From positions 1 through 8,373 of the forward strand of contig JAFPWQ010000146.1 of the NCBI GenBank assembly GCA_017394925.1: 8,373 nucleotides of DNA, written 5' to 3'. Below are positions 1-5,761 of this stretch, piece by piece. Position numbers and translations under genes: made by a program. The DNA is from Synergistaceae bacterium. GTDB taxonomy: Bacteria > Synergistota > Synergistia > Synergistales > Aminobacteriaceae. Below the pieces are notes generated by a model. The model searched no databases. It had not been told where the DNA came from and saw only the letters and a program-made list of their open reading frames with translations. Position 1 is the stretch's first letter. Each line of letters starts with the position of its first letter.

Positions 1-278
1 TATTCATTGTATGAGCCGATTACTTCCTGCTTGCCTGTCCTGACGTTTAACGTTTCAATTCGGTTGAATGCGTCATTGGTCTGTGCGTAGATGAAATCAA
101 TTCCGTTTGAAGTTAGCTTATCGCCGATATTATAGTAGAACGGATTCGAGTAAAAATTTCCGTGAATGCCGGTTATCGCAATTAATACACTCTTAGCCTT
201 CACATTTTCACTCCTGAACAATACGCCGTTAAGTACACTGCCCCGTTTCGTTGGGAGATTAAGTTTATACGCGCTCAT
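1..278 (-). CDS. Alpha/beta-hydrolase-like protein, N-terminal part (cut by left edge)
   Basis: The frame is open from an ATG at 278 to the window edge and gives 92 residues with no stop. Its ATG overlaps the TGA of the upstream flavin oxidoreductase in an ATGA arrangement. An AGGTG element lies about 9 bases before the ATG, so the pair is probably translationally coupled. Residues about 31-41 form a hydrophobic strand ending in T-G-I-H-G-N, which resembles the HG oxyanion-hole loop after the first strand of alpha/beta hydrolases. It is followed by the segment DFIYAQTNDAF and an asparagine- and tyrosine-rich stretch. The nucleophile elbow and catalytic His would lie outside the window, so the enzyme class cannot be confirmed. 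A GTG at 203 was considered as start, but the longer frame is coherent and better placed. Substrate unknown; co-transcription with the oxidoreductase suggests a shared small-molecule pathway (inference). Confidence 0.7.
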   Translation of the reverse strand, partial: MSAYKLNLPTKRGSVLNGVLFRSENVKAKSVLIAITGIHGNFYSNPFYYNIGDKLTSNGIDFIYAQTNDAFNRIETLNVRTGKQEVIGSYNE

Positions 279-1297
279 CTGAATACGCACCTGTGAGCAT
301 GTGAGCCATAGCAGGCATTGCATGATATACATTTTGATTCTGTGCATGTACCCCTCATGAATTTATCCGGCAGATCTGGTTCACGCAGAAGAGGACGCGA
401 TAATGATAATAATTGAATGTTGGTATTATCGAGAATGTTCTGCATGGTCTCAATACTTCTCAGACCTCCGACAAGGATAACTGGAACTGAAATTTTATCT
501 GCAAGTTCAGACGCAAAACTCAGAAAATACGCCTCGTTGACGTGAGGCTTTATTCCCTCAACCGATGTTCCGTTGCCGCTGACTTCAATTGAATCTATTC
601 CGTTATCCGCGAGTATCCTGCAAATTTCGAGGCTTTCAGTTTCATCGAGACCTCCGAACATGAAATCACTGCAGTTAATCTTAATCATCACGTGAAGGTC
701 TTCGCATTTTTCCTTTATGCCCCTGAGAATCTCAATCAGAATTCTTGAACGGTTTAACGTGTTACCGCCGTAAATGTCTTTTCTGTGATTCACTCTCGGA
801 CTGATGAACCTGCTCAGGAAAAAGAAATGCGCCGCGTGAATCTGTACACCGTCAAAGCCTGCCTTCTTTGCTCTCATGGCCGCATCAATGAACATGCTGA
901 TTACCTGCCTGATTTCGTCTTCGGTCATTTTATCTGGTTCAGCCTGTTCAACGAGTCCGTTCGGAAGTTTGCGGTAATATGCACCCATTGCAAGCTGAAC
1001 TATTGCCGGACAGCCTCCTTCGTGAATTATATCCGTGAGCTTTTTGTACTGAGGGATTAAATCATCGCGAGAGAGTCTCATCATTCCGTGAATGTAATAA
1101 TCATCCTGTGATACGTCAGTGAATCCGACAATGACAGCACCGACTCCGCCGTGTGAAAGTTCGCGATAGATCTCGTATGCTTCATCTGCAATACTGCCGT
1201 CAAATTCTGCTATGCCTTCCCATGTTGCTGAACGTATCAGCCTGTTCTTAACTGTCATGTGATTCATGCTTAGTGATTCAAAAATTTGTTTTGCCAT
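275..1297 (-). CDS. NADH:flavin oxidoreductase, Old Yellow Enzyme family, single-domain
   Basis: A 340-residue TIM-barrel FMN enzyme expected to reduce an activated alkene or related electrophile with NAD(P)H in the cytoplasm. Family marks: KNRLIRSATWEG near the N-terminus; VQIHAAH at 151-157; the S-P-R-x-N-x-R-x-D-x-Y-G-G stretch at about 166-178; VGGLR at 276-280; and LSRPLLREPDLP near 300-310, the usual FMN-phosphate end of the barrel. It ends soon after the barrel, so there is no dienoyl-CoA-reductase-type second domain. The tail carries Cys318, 323, 326, 329 and 337 (CxxCxxC plus one), which might bind metal, but the spacing is not the classical 4Fe-4S one. Phe159 sits where most members have the proton-donor Tyr. 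The start is taken at ATG 1297, with AGGAG 11 bases upstream; an in-frame ATG at 1321 adds 8 residues but lies almost on the candidate promoter. It is first in an operon with the downstream hydrolase and divergent from an HxlR regulator. Substrate unknown. Confidence 0.9.
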   Translation of the reverse strand: MAKQIFESLSMNHMTVKNRLIRSATWEGIAEFDGSIADEAYEIYRELSHGGVGAVIVGFTDVSQDDYYIHGMMRLSRDDLIPQYKKLTDIIHEGGCPAIVQLAMGAYYRKLPNGLVEQAEPDKMTEDEIRQVISMFIDAAMRAKKAGFDGVQIHAAHFFFLSRFISPRVNHRKDIYGGNTLNRSRILIEILRGIKEKCEDLHVMIKINCSDFMFGGLDETESLEICRILADNGIDSIEVSGNGTSVEGIKPHVNEAYFLSFASELADKISVPVILVGGLRSIETMQNILDNTNIQLLSLSRPLLREPDLPDKFMRGTCTESKCISCNACYGSHAHRCVFR

Positions 1298-1330
1298 TTG
1301 CGATTCAACTCCTAAATTCATGATTGCAAA

Positions 1331-1359
1331 ATTATAATTACCTGCACTAAAATAAAAAG
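1331..1359 (-). promoter_or_regulatory. Candidate promoter of the flavin oxidoreductase operon
   Basis: Reading the minus strand, a perfect TATAAT occupies 1336-1331. The hexamer 17 bases upstream (1359-1354, CTTTTT) is a poor -35. Transcription would begin near 1324, leaving about a 27-base leader that holds AGGAG and the ATG at 1297. This supports 1297 over the ATG at 1321 as the start. The area is AT-rich, so a chance match is possible. Confidence 0.35.
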
Positions 1360-1381
1360 TATGAAGAATTTTCTTTGCCGC

Positions 1382-1394
1382 TATAATTTTTATA
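1382..1394 (+). promoter_or_regulatory. Candidate hxlR promoter -10 box within a small palindrome (possible operator)
   Basis: A perfect TATAAT at 1382-1387 lies 28 bases before the ATG at 1415, without a recognisable -35. It forms the left arm of TATAA-TTT-TTATA (1382-1394), a perfect 5-bp inverted repeat with a 3-bp centre. HxlR-type regulators are dimeric and bind dyads between themselves and divergent target genes, so this could be an autoregulatory operator. AT-rich palindromes arise easily by chance, so confidence is low. Confidence 0.35.
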
Positions 1395-1414
1395 CTAACA
1401 GGAGAAGTGAAAAC

Positions 1415-1801
1415 ATGAATTCAATTTTGCCTTCAGACAAAAATATTTACGAGACGGAATGCCCTATATTATTCGCGATGAAGATAATCGGACAAAAATG
1501 GAAGCTGCCAATCTTATGGTACATTGCAGACGCAAAAAACATGACGATGAGATATAAAGAGCTTGAACGAAAAGTTATAGGCATCACTGCAACGATGCTG
1601 ACGAAATGCCTTCGTGAACTTGAAGCTGACGGATTAATTCACAGAACGCAATATAATACGATACCTCCCACAGTTGAATATAGTCTCACGGAACGGGGAA
1701 AGTCTTTAATACCTGCGCTTGAAAGTGTGTATGAATGGGCAGAAAAACAAATGATGAATCTGAATATGAAGCAGGATAAGGATAACGTGATAAAAAAATA
1801 A
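1415..1801 (+). CDS. HxlR-family winged helix-turn-helix transcriptional regulator
   Basis: A 128-residue DNA-binding protein. It shows the HxlR core in order: E-C-P-I at 15-18, a helix with IGQKWKLPILWYI at 25-37, RYKELERKVIGITATMLTKCLRELEADGLIHR (recognition helix region, about 46-77), then PPTVEYSLTERGKSL, the wing and the start of the dimerisation helix. Cys16 sits where redox- and electrophile-sensing members such as YodB and HypR of Bacillus carry their sensor cysteine near the N-terminus; Cys65 is a second candidate. The start at 1415 is chosen because AGGAG lies 10 bases upstream and the protein then has normal family length; an in-frame ATG at 1361 adds 18 residues without a ribosome site. 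It is divergent from the flavin oxidoreductase gene with about 117 bases between starts, the usual layout for a local regulator. Inducer unknown. Confidence 0.9.
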   Translation: MNSILPSDKNIYETECPILFAMKIIGQKWKLPILWYIADAKNMTMRYKELERKVIGITATMLTKCLRELEADGLIHRTQYNTIPPTVEYSLTERGKSLIPALESVYEWAEKQMMNLNMKQDKDNVIKK

Positions 1802-1823
1802 CCCCCCGATAATATTTCGGAGG
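1790..1823 (-). terminator. Intrinsic terminator of rpsT, possibly bidirectional
   Basis: On the minus strand CCTCCGA (1823-1817) pairs with TCGGGGG (1809-1803), including one G-U pair, around a 7-base loop. It is followed by a T-rich run (1801-1790) just after the rpsT stop. Read from the plus strand, the same hairpin is followed only by ATTATTCTTT, so termination of the convergent hxlR transcript would be weaker. Confidence 0.8.
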
Positions 1824-1831
1824 ATTATTCT

Positions 1832-2098
1832 TTAGGCATTCATTGCCTTCATTCGTCTTGACATTAATTCTTTGCGTCTTGCCGCTGTGTTCTTGTGCAT
1901 TACGCCTTTAACGACTGCTTTATCGATTACGCTCTGGGCTTCGTTGAAAATTTTCTGTGCTGCGTCTGAATCTTTTGCTTCAACTGCTTCAAGCAATTTC
2001 TTGACGGCTGTCTTGCATCTTGATGTCCAGTACTTATTGTAGAGTCTGTTGCGTTCTGCAATTCTTACGCGGCGTTCTGCTGATTTCTTATTTGGCAT
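1832..2098 (-). CDS. rpsT: 30S ribosomal protein S20
   Basis: An 88-residue, strongly basic and alanine-rich protein of the normal S20 length. It begins with MPNKKSAERRVR and has the family segments KTAVKKLLEAVEAKD, KAVVKGVMHKNTAARRKELMSRR and a short C-terminal tail. S20 binds 16S rRNA early in assembly of the small subunit. The gene lies 31 bases downstream of tRNA-Leu, with the tRNA promoter as the only clear promoter, so the tRNA is probably cut from a common transcript. The best ribosome site, GGGAG, lies 14 bases before the ATG, unusually far, yet the family N-terminus leaves no closer start. A hairpin terminator follows directly. Confidence 0.97.
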   Translation of the reverse strand: MPNKKSAERRVRIAERNRLYNKYWTSRCKTAVKKLLEAVEAKDSDAAQKIFNEAQSVIDKAVVKGVMHKNTAARRKELMSRRMKAMNA

Positions 2099-2129
2099 AA
2101 TAAAATAATTCTCTCCCGAATAATTGAAA

Positions 2130-2215
2130 TGGTGCCGGAGAGGAGACTTGAACTCCTACAGGATTGCTCCCGGCGGATTTTGAGTCCGCTGCGTCTGCCA
2201 TTCCGCCACTCCGGC
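2130..2215 (-). tRNA. tRNA-Leu, anticodon CAA
   Basis: An 86-base class II tRNA. Acceptor arms GCCGGAG (2215-2209) and CTCCGGC (2140-2134) pair fully. The anticodon stem GCGGA/TCCGC encloses the loop CTCAAAA, giving anticodon CAA for UUG codons. The long variable arm CGGGA-GCAA-TCCTG and the T-arm AGGAG-TTCAAGT-CTCCT are intact. The discriminator is A, and the 3' CCA is encoded at 2132-2130. It is transcribed from the promoter at 2233-2261 and precedes rpsT. Confidence 0.97.
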
Positions 2216-2232
2216 TTTAAAGGCTATTGCAT

Positions 2233-2261
2233 AAAATACACTGCGATTAATATTTTGTCAA
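2233..2261 (-). promoter_or_regulatory. Sigma70-type promoter for tRNA-Leu and rpsT
   Basis: On the minus strand a perfect TTGACA (2261-2256) is followed by a 17-base spacer and TATTTT (2238-2233). Transcription would start near 2226, about 11 bases before the mature tRNA 5' end. The box lies just 11 bases after the Sel1-gene stop, and I see no terminator between the two. Confidence 0.8.
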
Positions 2262-2271
2262 ACCGCAAAGA

Positions 2272-3720
2272 TTATTCGTAAGGAATAAAATCACCGCCGC
2301 TGGAATAGTCCTCATAGCCGCCTGAGTCAGAATAATCACCGCCGCCGGAATAGTCTTCATAGCCGCCGGAATCTAAATCAACGCCCTCATAACTTGATTC
2401 ATCAACGTACTGACTATTCATTGAGTCATCTGTATACTGATTCGTAATTGACTCATCCGTGTACTGACTGGTCATCGATTCGTCCGTGTACTGATTCGTC
2501 ATTGAGTCATCTATATACTGATTCGTCATTGAGTCATCTATATACTGATTCGTCATAGACTCATCAATGTACTGATTCGTTGTCGAGTCATCTATATACT
2601 GATTCGTCATAGACTCATCAATGTACTGATTCGTTGTCGAGTCATCATAGTACTGGTTAATCGTAGAGTTATCGTTGTATTCATTGAGAACCGTGTTATC
2701 GTAATATTCATTGACGTTATACTCATTGATGATCGTTGTGTTGTAGTCATTGATTTCTCTCCAGTTTCTTCTGCCGGAATAACCGCCCGGAGCATCATAG
2801 CCGTAATATTCCCAGCCTTCGTAATAATTTCCGCAGTACCAGTAGCTTCCGCCTCCTCCTGATCTCCTTCTTGAGCCTCTTGATTCCCAGAGATCAACGT
2901 AAAGTAATGGTCTGCTGAATATCGGAAGGATTACGATGTCGATATTAGAACTCTGTCTTGCTGTATATCCCTGAGACCGTGCTTTGCTGTACCACGCTGA
3001 AGCCTGCTTAGAGTCTTTCTTTACGCCTATTCCCTTATCGTAAATTACTCCCATGCTGTTCTGTGCAGGTGCATATCCCTGTTCTGCGGATTTACGATAT
3101 AACTCTGCGGCACGTCTTGTGTCTCTCCTTACGCCTCTGCCCCTCTCGTACATGACTCCGAGATTATACTGTGCGCTTGCGTCTCCTGCTTTTGATGCCA
3201 TGTTCCACCATTTTGCAGCTTCCTTTGGATTCTTTTTCACGCCCTGACCCAGCCAGTACATTGAGCCTAATGTATTCTGTGCTGCTACATTGCCCCTGTT
3301 AGCGGCTCTCGTGTATAAAGTAATTGCTGCTTTCAGGTCTTTTTTAACGCCCTGACCGTTTGCATACATTGTGCCGAGATTATAGAGTGCTTCAGAATTT
3401 CCATTGTCCGCCGCTCTCCTGTACAATTTGATTGCTTCTCCGTAGTCCTTCTTCACACCTTCTCCGAGTACATACAGCGTACCCAGATGACTCTGTGCTG
3501 ACGGATCATTTTTGTCTGCCGCCATTTTCCACCATCTGGCCGCCTCTTTGAAGTCCTTCTTTACGTCTTTTCCCTCATGGTACATCATGCCAAGTACAAC
3601 CTGTGCTTTTACGTCTCCTCTTTCGGCCCTCTGACGTATTGAGGCAACATCAGCAGCAAAAGCAGTTCCGAATGTGAGAATTACAACTAAGAATGCGCAT
3701 ATAATAGTCTTACGTCTCAT
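2272..3720 (-). CDS. Exported Sel1-repeat protein with acidic nonapeptide-repeat C-terminal tail
   Basis: A 482-residue protein in three parts. Residues 1-22 are a signal peptide: RRK, a hydrophobic core, then cleavage after A-F-A. Residues 32-247 are six in-register 36-residue Sel1 (TPR-like) repeats with the marks A-x-x-x-L-G-x-x-Y, G-x-G-V-K-K-D and A-A-x-x-Y-x-x-A; such helical solenoids mediate protein-protein contacts. After a Gly/Tyr/Trp-rich linker (about 280-320), residues 345-443 are 11 nine-residue units of consensus T-N-Q-Y-[IT]-D-[ED]-S-[MT]. The tail ends in a duplicated 15-residue Gly/Asp/Tyr unit, with no transmembrane anchor or sorting motif. The product is probably periplasmic or surface-exposed. 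AAAGGAG lies 13 bases before the ATG, with no nearer start codon. It lies 60 bases after manC, so it may share that transcript or use its own promoter. Function unknown; a scaffold or adhesion role is a guess. Confidence 0.9.
   Translation of the reverse strand: MRRKTIICAFLVVILTFGTAFAADVASIRQRAERGDVKAQVVLGMMYHEGKDVKKDFKEAARWWKMAADKNDPSAQSHLGTLYVLGEGVKKDYGEAIKLYRRAADNGNSEALYNLGTMYANGQGVKKDLKAAITLYTRAANRGNVAAQNTLGSMYWLGQGVKKNPKEAAKWWNMASKAGDASAQYNLGVMYERGRGVRRDTRRAAELYRKSAEQGYAPAQNSMGVIYDKGIGVKKDSKQASAWYSKARSQGYTARQSSNIDIVILPIFSRPLLYVDLWESRGSRRRSGGGGSYWYCGNYYEGWEYYGYDAPGGYSGRRNWREINDYNTTIINEYNVNEYYDNTVLNEYNDNSTINQYYDDSTTNQYIDESMTNQYIDDSTTNQYIDESMTNQYIDDSMTNQYIDDSMTNQYTDESMTSQYTDESITNQYTDDSMNSQYVDESSYEGVDLDSGGYEDYSGGGDYSDSGGYEDYSSGGDFIPYE
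2289..2378 (-). repeat. Two tandem 45-bp units encoding a Gly/Asp/Tyr-rich tail
   Basis: Copies at 2289-2333 and 2334-2378 are in frame and differ at a limited number of positions. They encode two versions of a 15-residue unit containing D-S-G-G-Y-E-D-Y-S near the C-terminus of the Sel1-repeat protein. Confidence 0.8.
2392..2688 (-). repeat. 27-bp tandem repeat, 11 units, coding
   Basis: Eleven in-frame 27-bp units encode the nonapeptide repeat of the Sel1-repeat protein. Units at 2492-2518 and 2519-2545 are identical. A two-unit block at 2546-2599 is duplicated at 2600-2653, with differences only in the last few bases. Units toward 2688 are more diverged (with N-E-Y and N-S-T variants). This pattern indicates growth by recent unequal exchange or slippage in the middle of the array. 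It is not CRISPR: there are no unique spacers. Confidence 0.95.
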
Positions 3721-3766
3721 GGTATTTATGAAACTCCTTTCATGAAAATATATTACGTGAGAGAAA

Positions 3767-3775
3767 ATTTTATCA
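3767..3775 (-). promoter_or_regulatory. Candidate extended -10 promoter of the Sel1-repeat gene
   Basis: On the minus strand TGATAAAAT (TG-N plus TAAAAT) lies about 47 bases before the ATG at 3720, in the gap after manC. No -35 is evident. The same TGATAAAAT string precedes the solute-binding protein gene, which supports a promoter role, but the AT-rich context leaves doubt. Confidence 0.3.
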
Positions 3776-3780
3776 CTGAA

Positions 3781-4836
3781 TCAAATTTTATCTGTCATTC
3801 CGTGTTCCTTCAGAAATTTTACAACTTCACGGACACTCTGAGATTCTCCCCTGTGCGTGATGAATAATGCATCAGGAGTATCAACAATCACTAAGTCATT
3901 CACACTGTTTAAGATAACCGGCTTGTTACGCGAATACACGAAGCAGTTCCGGCTGTTGAGCATAAAAGACTCTCCGACATGAACGTTTTTATTTTCGTCC
4001 TGTCCGAGAATCTCATCGTGAAGTGAATCCCATGAGCCGACATCTGACCACCCAGAATTTATCATCGGGATTACTGCAACTTTCTTTGCCTTCTCCATTA
4101 ATGCATTGTCTATCGAGATGTTCTTGATATTCGCAAATTCTGAATGTATATTTTTCTTCATGGCCAGCGAATATAATTCAGGGTCAGCATGTTCAAGTTC
4201 ACGGTATAAGCTCTCAGGCGTGAAAATAAAAATGCCTGCATTCCAGAAATATAATCTGCTCTCTACGAATTCACGCGCTCTCGTTATATCGGGCTTCTCA
4301 ACAAAATCTTCTGTATCGTACCAGCCGCCCGGATAAAATTTTCCCTGCTTCATATATCCGAATCCTGTTTCAGGTCTCGTAGGTCCGATTCCTAACGTGG
4401 CAAGAAAACCTTCACGTGCGGCATTGACTGCAATTTTCAGGGCATCAGCAAAAATTTTCGTGTCTTTTATTACATGATCGCTGGGTGCAAGAATCATAAC
4501 GTCATCTTCATGTGCTCCCTGTGAAAGCAGATCTTCAGCCGCAAGCAATATCGCCGGTGCTGTTCCTCTTGCGCATGGCTCTTCAATCACAAAGTGTTCA
4601 GGCAGATCTCCGAGTGAATCATGAAGCTGTGAGTACGTCAGATTGTACCATTTTTCGCCGGCAATCACGCGCATATATTCAAGAGGCACAACATTAAGCA
4701 TTCGCAAAGCTGTATTCTGCAAAAGAGTTTTATTGCCGTGAAGAATCAAAAACTGTTTGGGGAAATTCTCACGCGACAAAGGCCATAATCTTGTCCCGCT
4801 TCCCCCGCTTAATATTATCCCGTATACATTGCTCAT
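3781..4836 (-). CDS. manC: Mannose-1-phosphate guanylyltransferase (GDP-mannose pyrophosphorylase)
   Basis: A 351-residue cytoplasmic nucleotidyltransferase making GDP-mannose from GTP and mannose-1-phosphate for mannose- or fucose-type glycans. The nucleotide-binding signature GGSGTRLWPLSRENFPKQF spans 11-29. Further family segments are LAPSDHVI (116-123), ETGFGY (156-161), DFVEKP (177-182), FWNAGIFIF (198-206) and SGWSDVGSWDSL. There is no C-terminal cupin phosphomannose isomerase domain, so this is the short monofunctional type, about 350 residues rather than about 470. Its ATG overlaps the TGA of the M23 peptidase gene (ATGA, 4833-4836), and AGGTGA lies about 7 bases upstream inside that gene, so translation is probably coupled. 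It is the last gene of the trio. No other nucleotide-sugar or glycosyltransferase gene is next to it, so the end glycan is unknown. Confidence 0.95.
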   Translation of the reverse strand: MSNVYGIILSGGSGTRLWPLSRENFPKQFLILHGNKTLLQNTALRMLNVVPLEYMRVIAGEKWYNLTYSQLHDSLGDLPEHFVIEEPCARGTAPAILLAAEDLLSQGAHEDDVMILAPSDHVIKDTKIFADALKIAVNAAREGFLATLGIGPTRPETGFGYMKQGKFYPGGWYDTEDFVEKPDITRAREFVESRLYFWNAGIFIFTPESLYRELEHADPELYSLAMKKNIHSEFANIKNISIDNALMEKAKKVAVIPMINSGWSDVGSWDSLHDEILGQDENKNVHVGESFMLNSRNCFVYSRNKPVILNSVNDLVIVDTPDALFITHRGESQSVREVVKFLKEHGMTDKI

Positions 4837-5750
4837 ATATTATTCACCTGCGACTGCGTTCCCTTCTTTAACATCTGGGTTATACTGGTTGAAAGTAACG
4901 GTATAGGATCCACGAACTGACCCGCGAGAACTAAGCTGTAATGCAGGTGAGGCCCGGTAACGCGTCCCGTTGCACCTGATTTTGCGACTATCTGACCCTT
5001 TGCTACTTTCTCGCCCTGTTTTACGTTTATCTCGCTCAAATGAAAAAATACAGTGATTACTCCGTTCCCTGAGTCTATATATACGCTTCCTCCTGCGTAA
5101 TAATGAAAGCCCGTTAATATTACAGTTCCTGCAAACGGAGCACGTACGCTTGTCCCTGTTACCGCACGGATGTCTGCACCGTTATGTCCTGCTCTGGGCT
5201 GACCGTTATAGACTCTCTGTTTTCCGTACTGACTCGTGAGCGTTATGTTAGCTAATGGCGGCTGAGGAGGAGTAGTCCATCGTCTTTGAGTCGTCATCGT
5301 GCGTAATGCATTGCCGACTAATTTTTGTTCGGATTTGATTCTGGGAAGTTCTTTCTTCGGAGGATTTACCATTTTGGGATTGACGCTCAGATTCTCTCTT
5401 GGGTATTTTCTTGCTTTCAGTGCAATATTTCCTGACGCTTTATATTTTTTCCCGTTCTGGACGAATTCAAATAATATTTTATATTTTCCGGGCTTAACGT
5501 TACGGACATCTGAGCCTAACAGACCATATGATATTTTTCCTGCACCGCCCTGTTCGACATTAAGATTTATCGTTCTGTTCATCCATGTTACGACAGGATT
5601 CGAGTAGTCAGCATTCGATGTTATTGATACTGCGAACGCCTGACCGATGTCCCAGCTTGTCGGGAAGTTCACCCACGCAGCAGCATATGCACCTGAAGAT
5701 GATGAGAATAATACGAGAAGAAACAGAAGCAAAAATTTTTTTAGGCGCAT
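4833..5750 (-). CDS. Secreted M23-family metallopeptidase (LytM-type murein hydrolase)
   Basis: A 305-residue exported protein. It has a basic start (MRLKK), a leucine/phenylalanine core and a likely cleavage after S-G-A-Y-A. A beta-rich region of about 90 residues (W-V-N-F-P, later K-P-G-K-Y-K-I) follows and may be a substrate- or partner-binding module, then a basic proline-rich linker, then the M23 domain. Zinc and catalytic residues, numbered from the upstream GTG frame, are all present: His194 and Asp198 in HNGAD, His242 in FFHLSE, and His273/His275 in GPHLH. It is therefore expected to be an active endopeptidase on peptidoglycan cross-bridges rather than a degenerate activator. ATG 5750 is preferred, with GAGG 9 bases upstream. 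The in-frame GTG at 5765 overlaps the PNP stop but abuts AAAGGAG, too close to serve it. The gene overlaps manC downstream and begins 11 bases after the PNP stop codon. Confidence 0.92.
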   Translation of the reverse strand: MRLKKFLLLFLLVLFSSSSGAYAAAWVNFPTSWDIGQAFAVSITSNADYSNPVVTWMNRTINLNVEQGGAGKISYGLLGSDVRNVKPGKYKILFEFVQNGKKYKASGNIALKARKYPRENLSVNPKMVNPPKKELPRIKSEQKLVGNALRTMTTQRRWTTPPQPPLANITLTSQYGKQRVYNGQPRAGHNGADIRAVTGTSVRAPFAGTVILTGFHYYAGGSVYIDSGNGVITVFFHLSEINVKQGEKVAKGQIVAKSGATGRVTGPHLHYSLVLAGQFVDPIPLLSTSITQMLKKGTQSQVNNI

Positions 5751-5761
5751 TAATATATTCC

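Noticed and set aside
785..1060. Plus-strand open frame of 91 codons
   Set aside because: It lies wholly inside the flavin oxidoreductase gene on the other strand, which has clear family motifs; no domain-like composition.
1361..1414. ATG at 1361 as start of the HxlR regulator
   Set aside because: No ribosome site precedes it, it would lie upstream of the candidate -10 box, and the extra 18 residues do not resemble the family N-terminus.
2392..2688. CRISPR array
   Set aside because: Units are contiguous 27-bp coding repeats without unique spacers, and no cas gene is present.
2607..2897. Minus-strand open frame of 96 codons in another frame of the Sel1-repeat gene
   Set aside because: It is open only because the 27-bp repeat keeps all frames periodic; the Thr/Met/Ser-rich translation is a repeat shadow.
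3760..3800. Direct repeat of GATAAAATTT at the manC end as an operator pair
   Set aside because: One copy is the last codons of manC (D-K-I-stop), so the repetition is probably coincidental.
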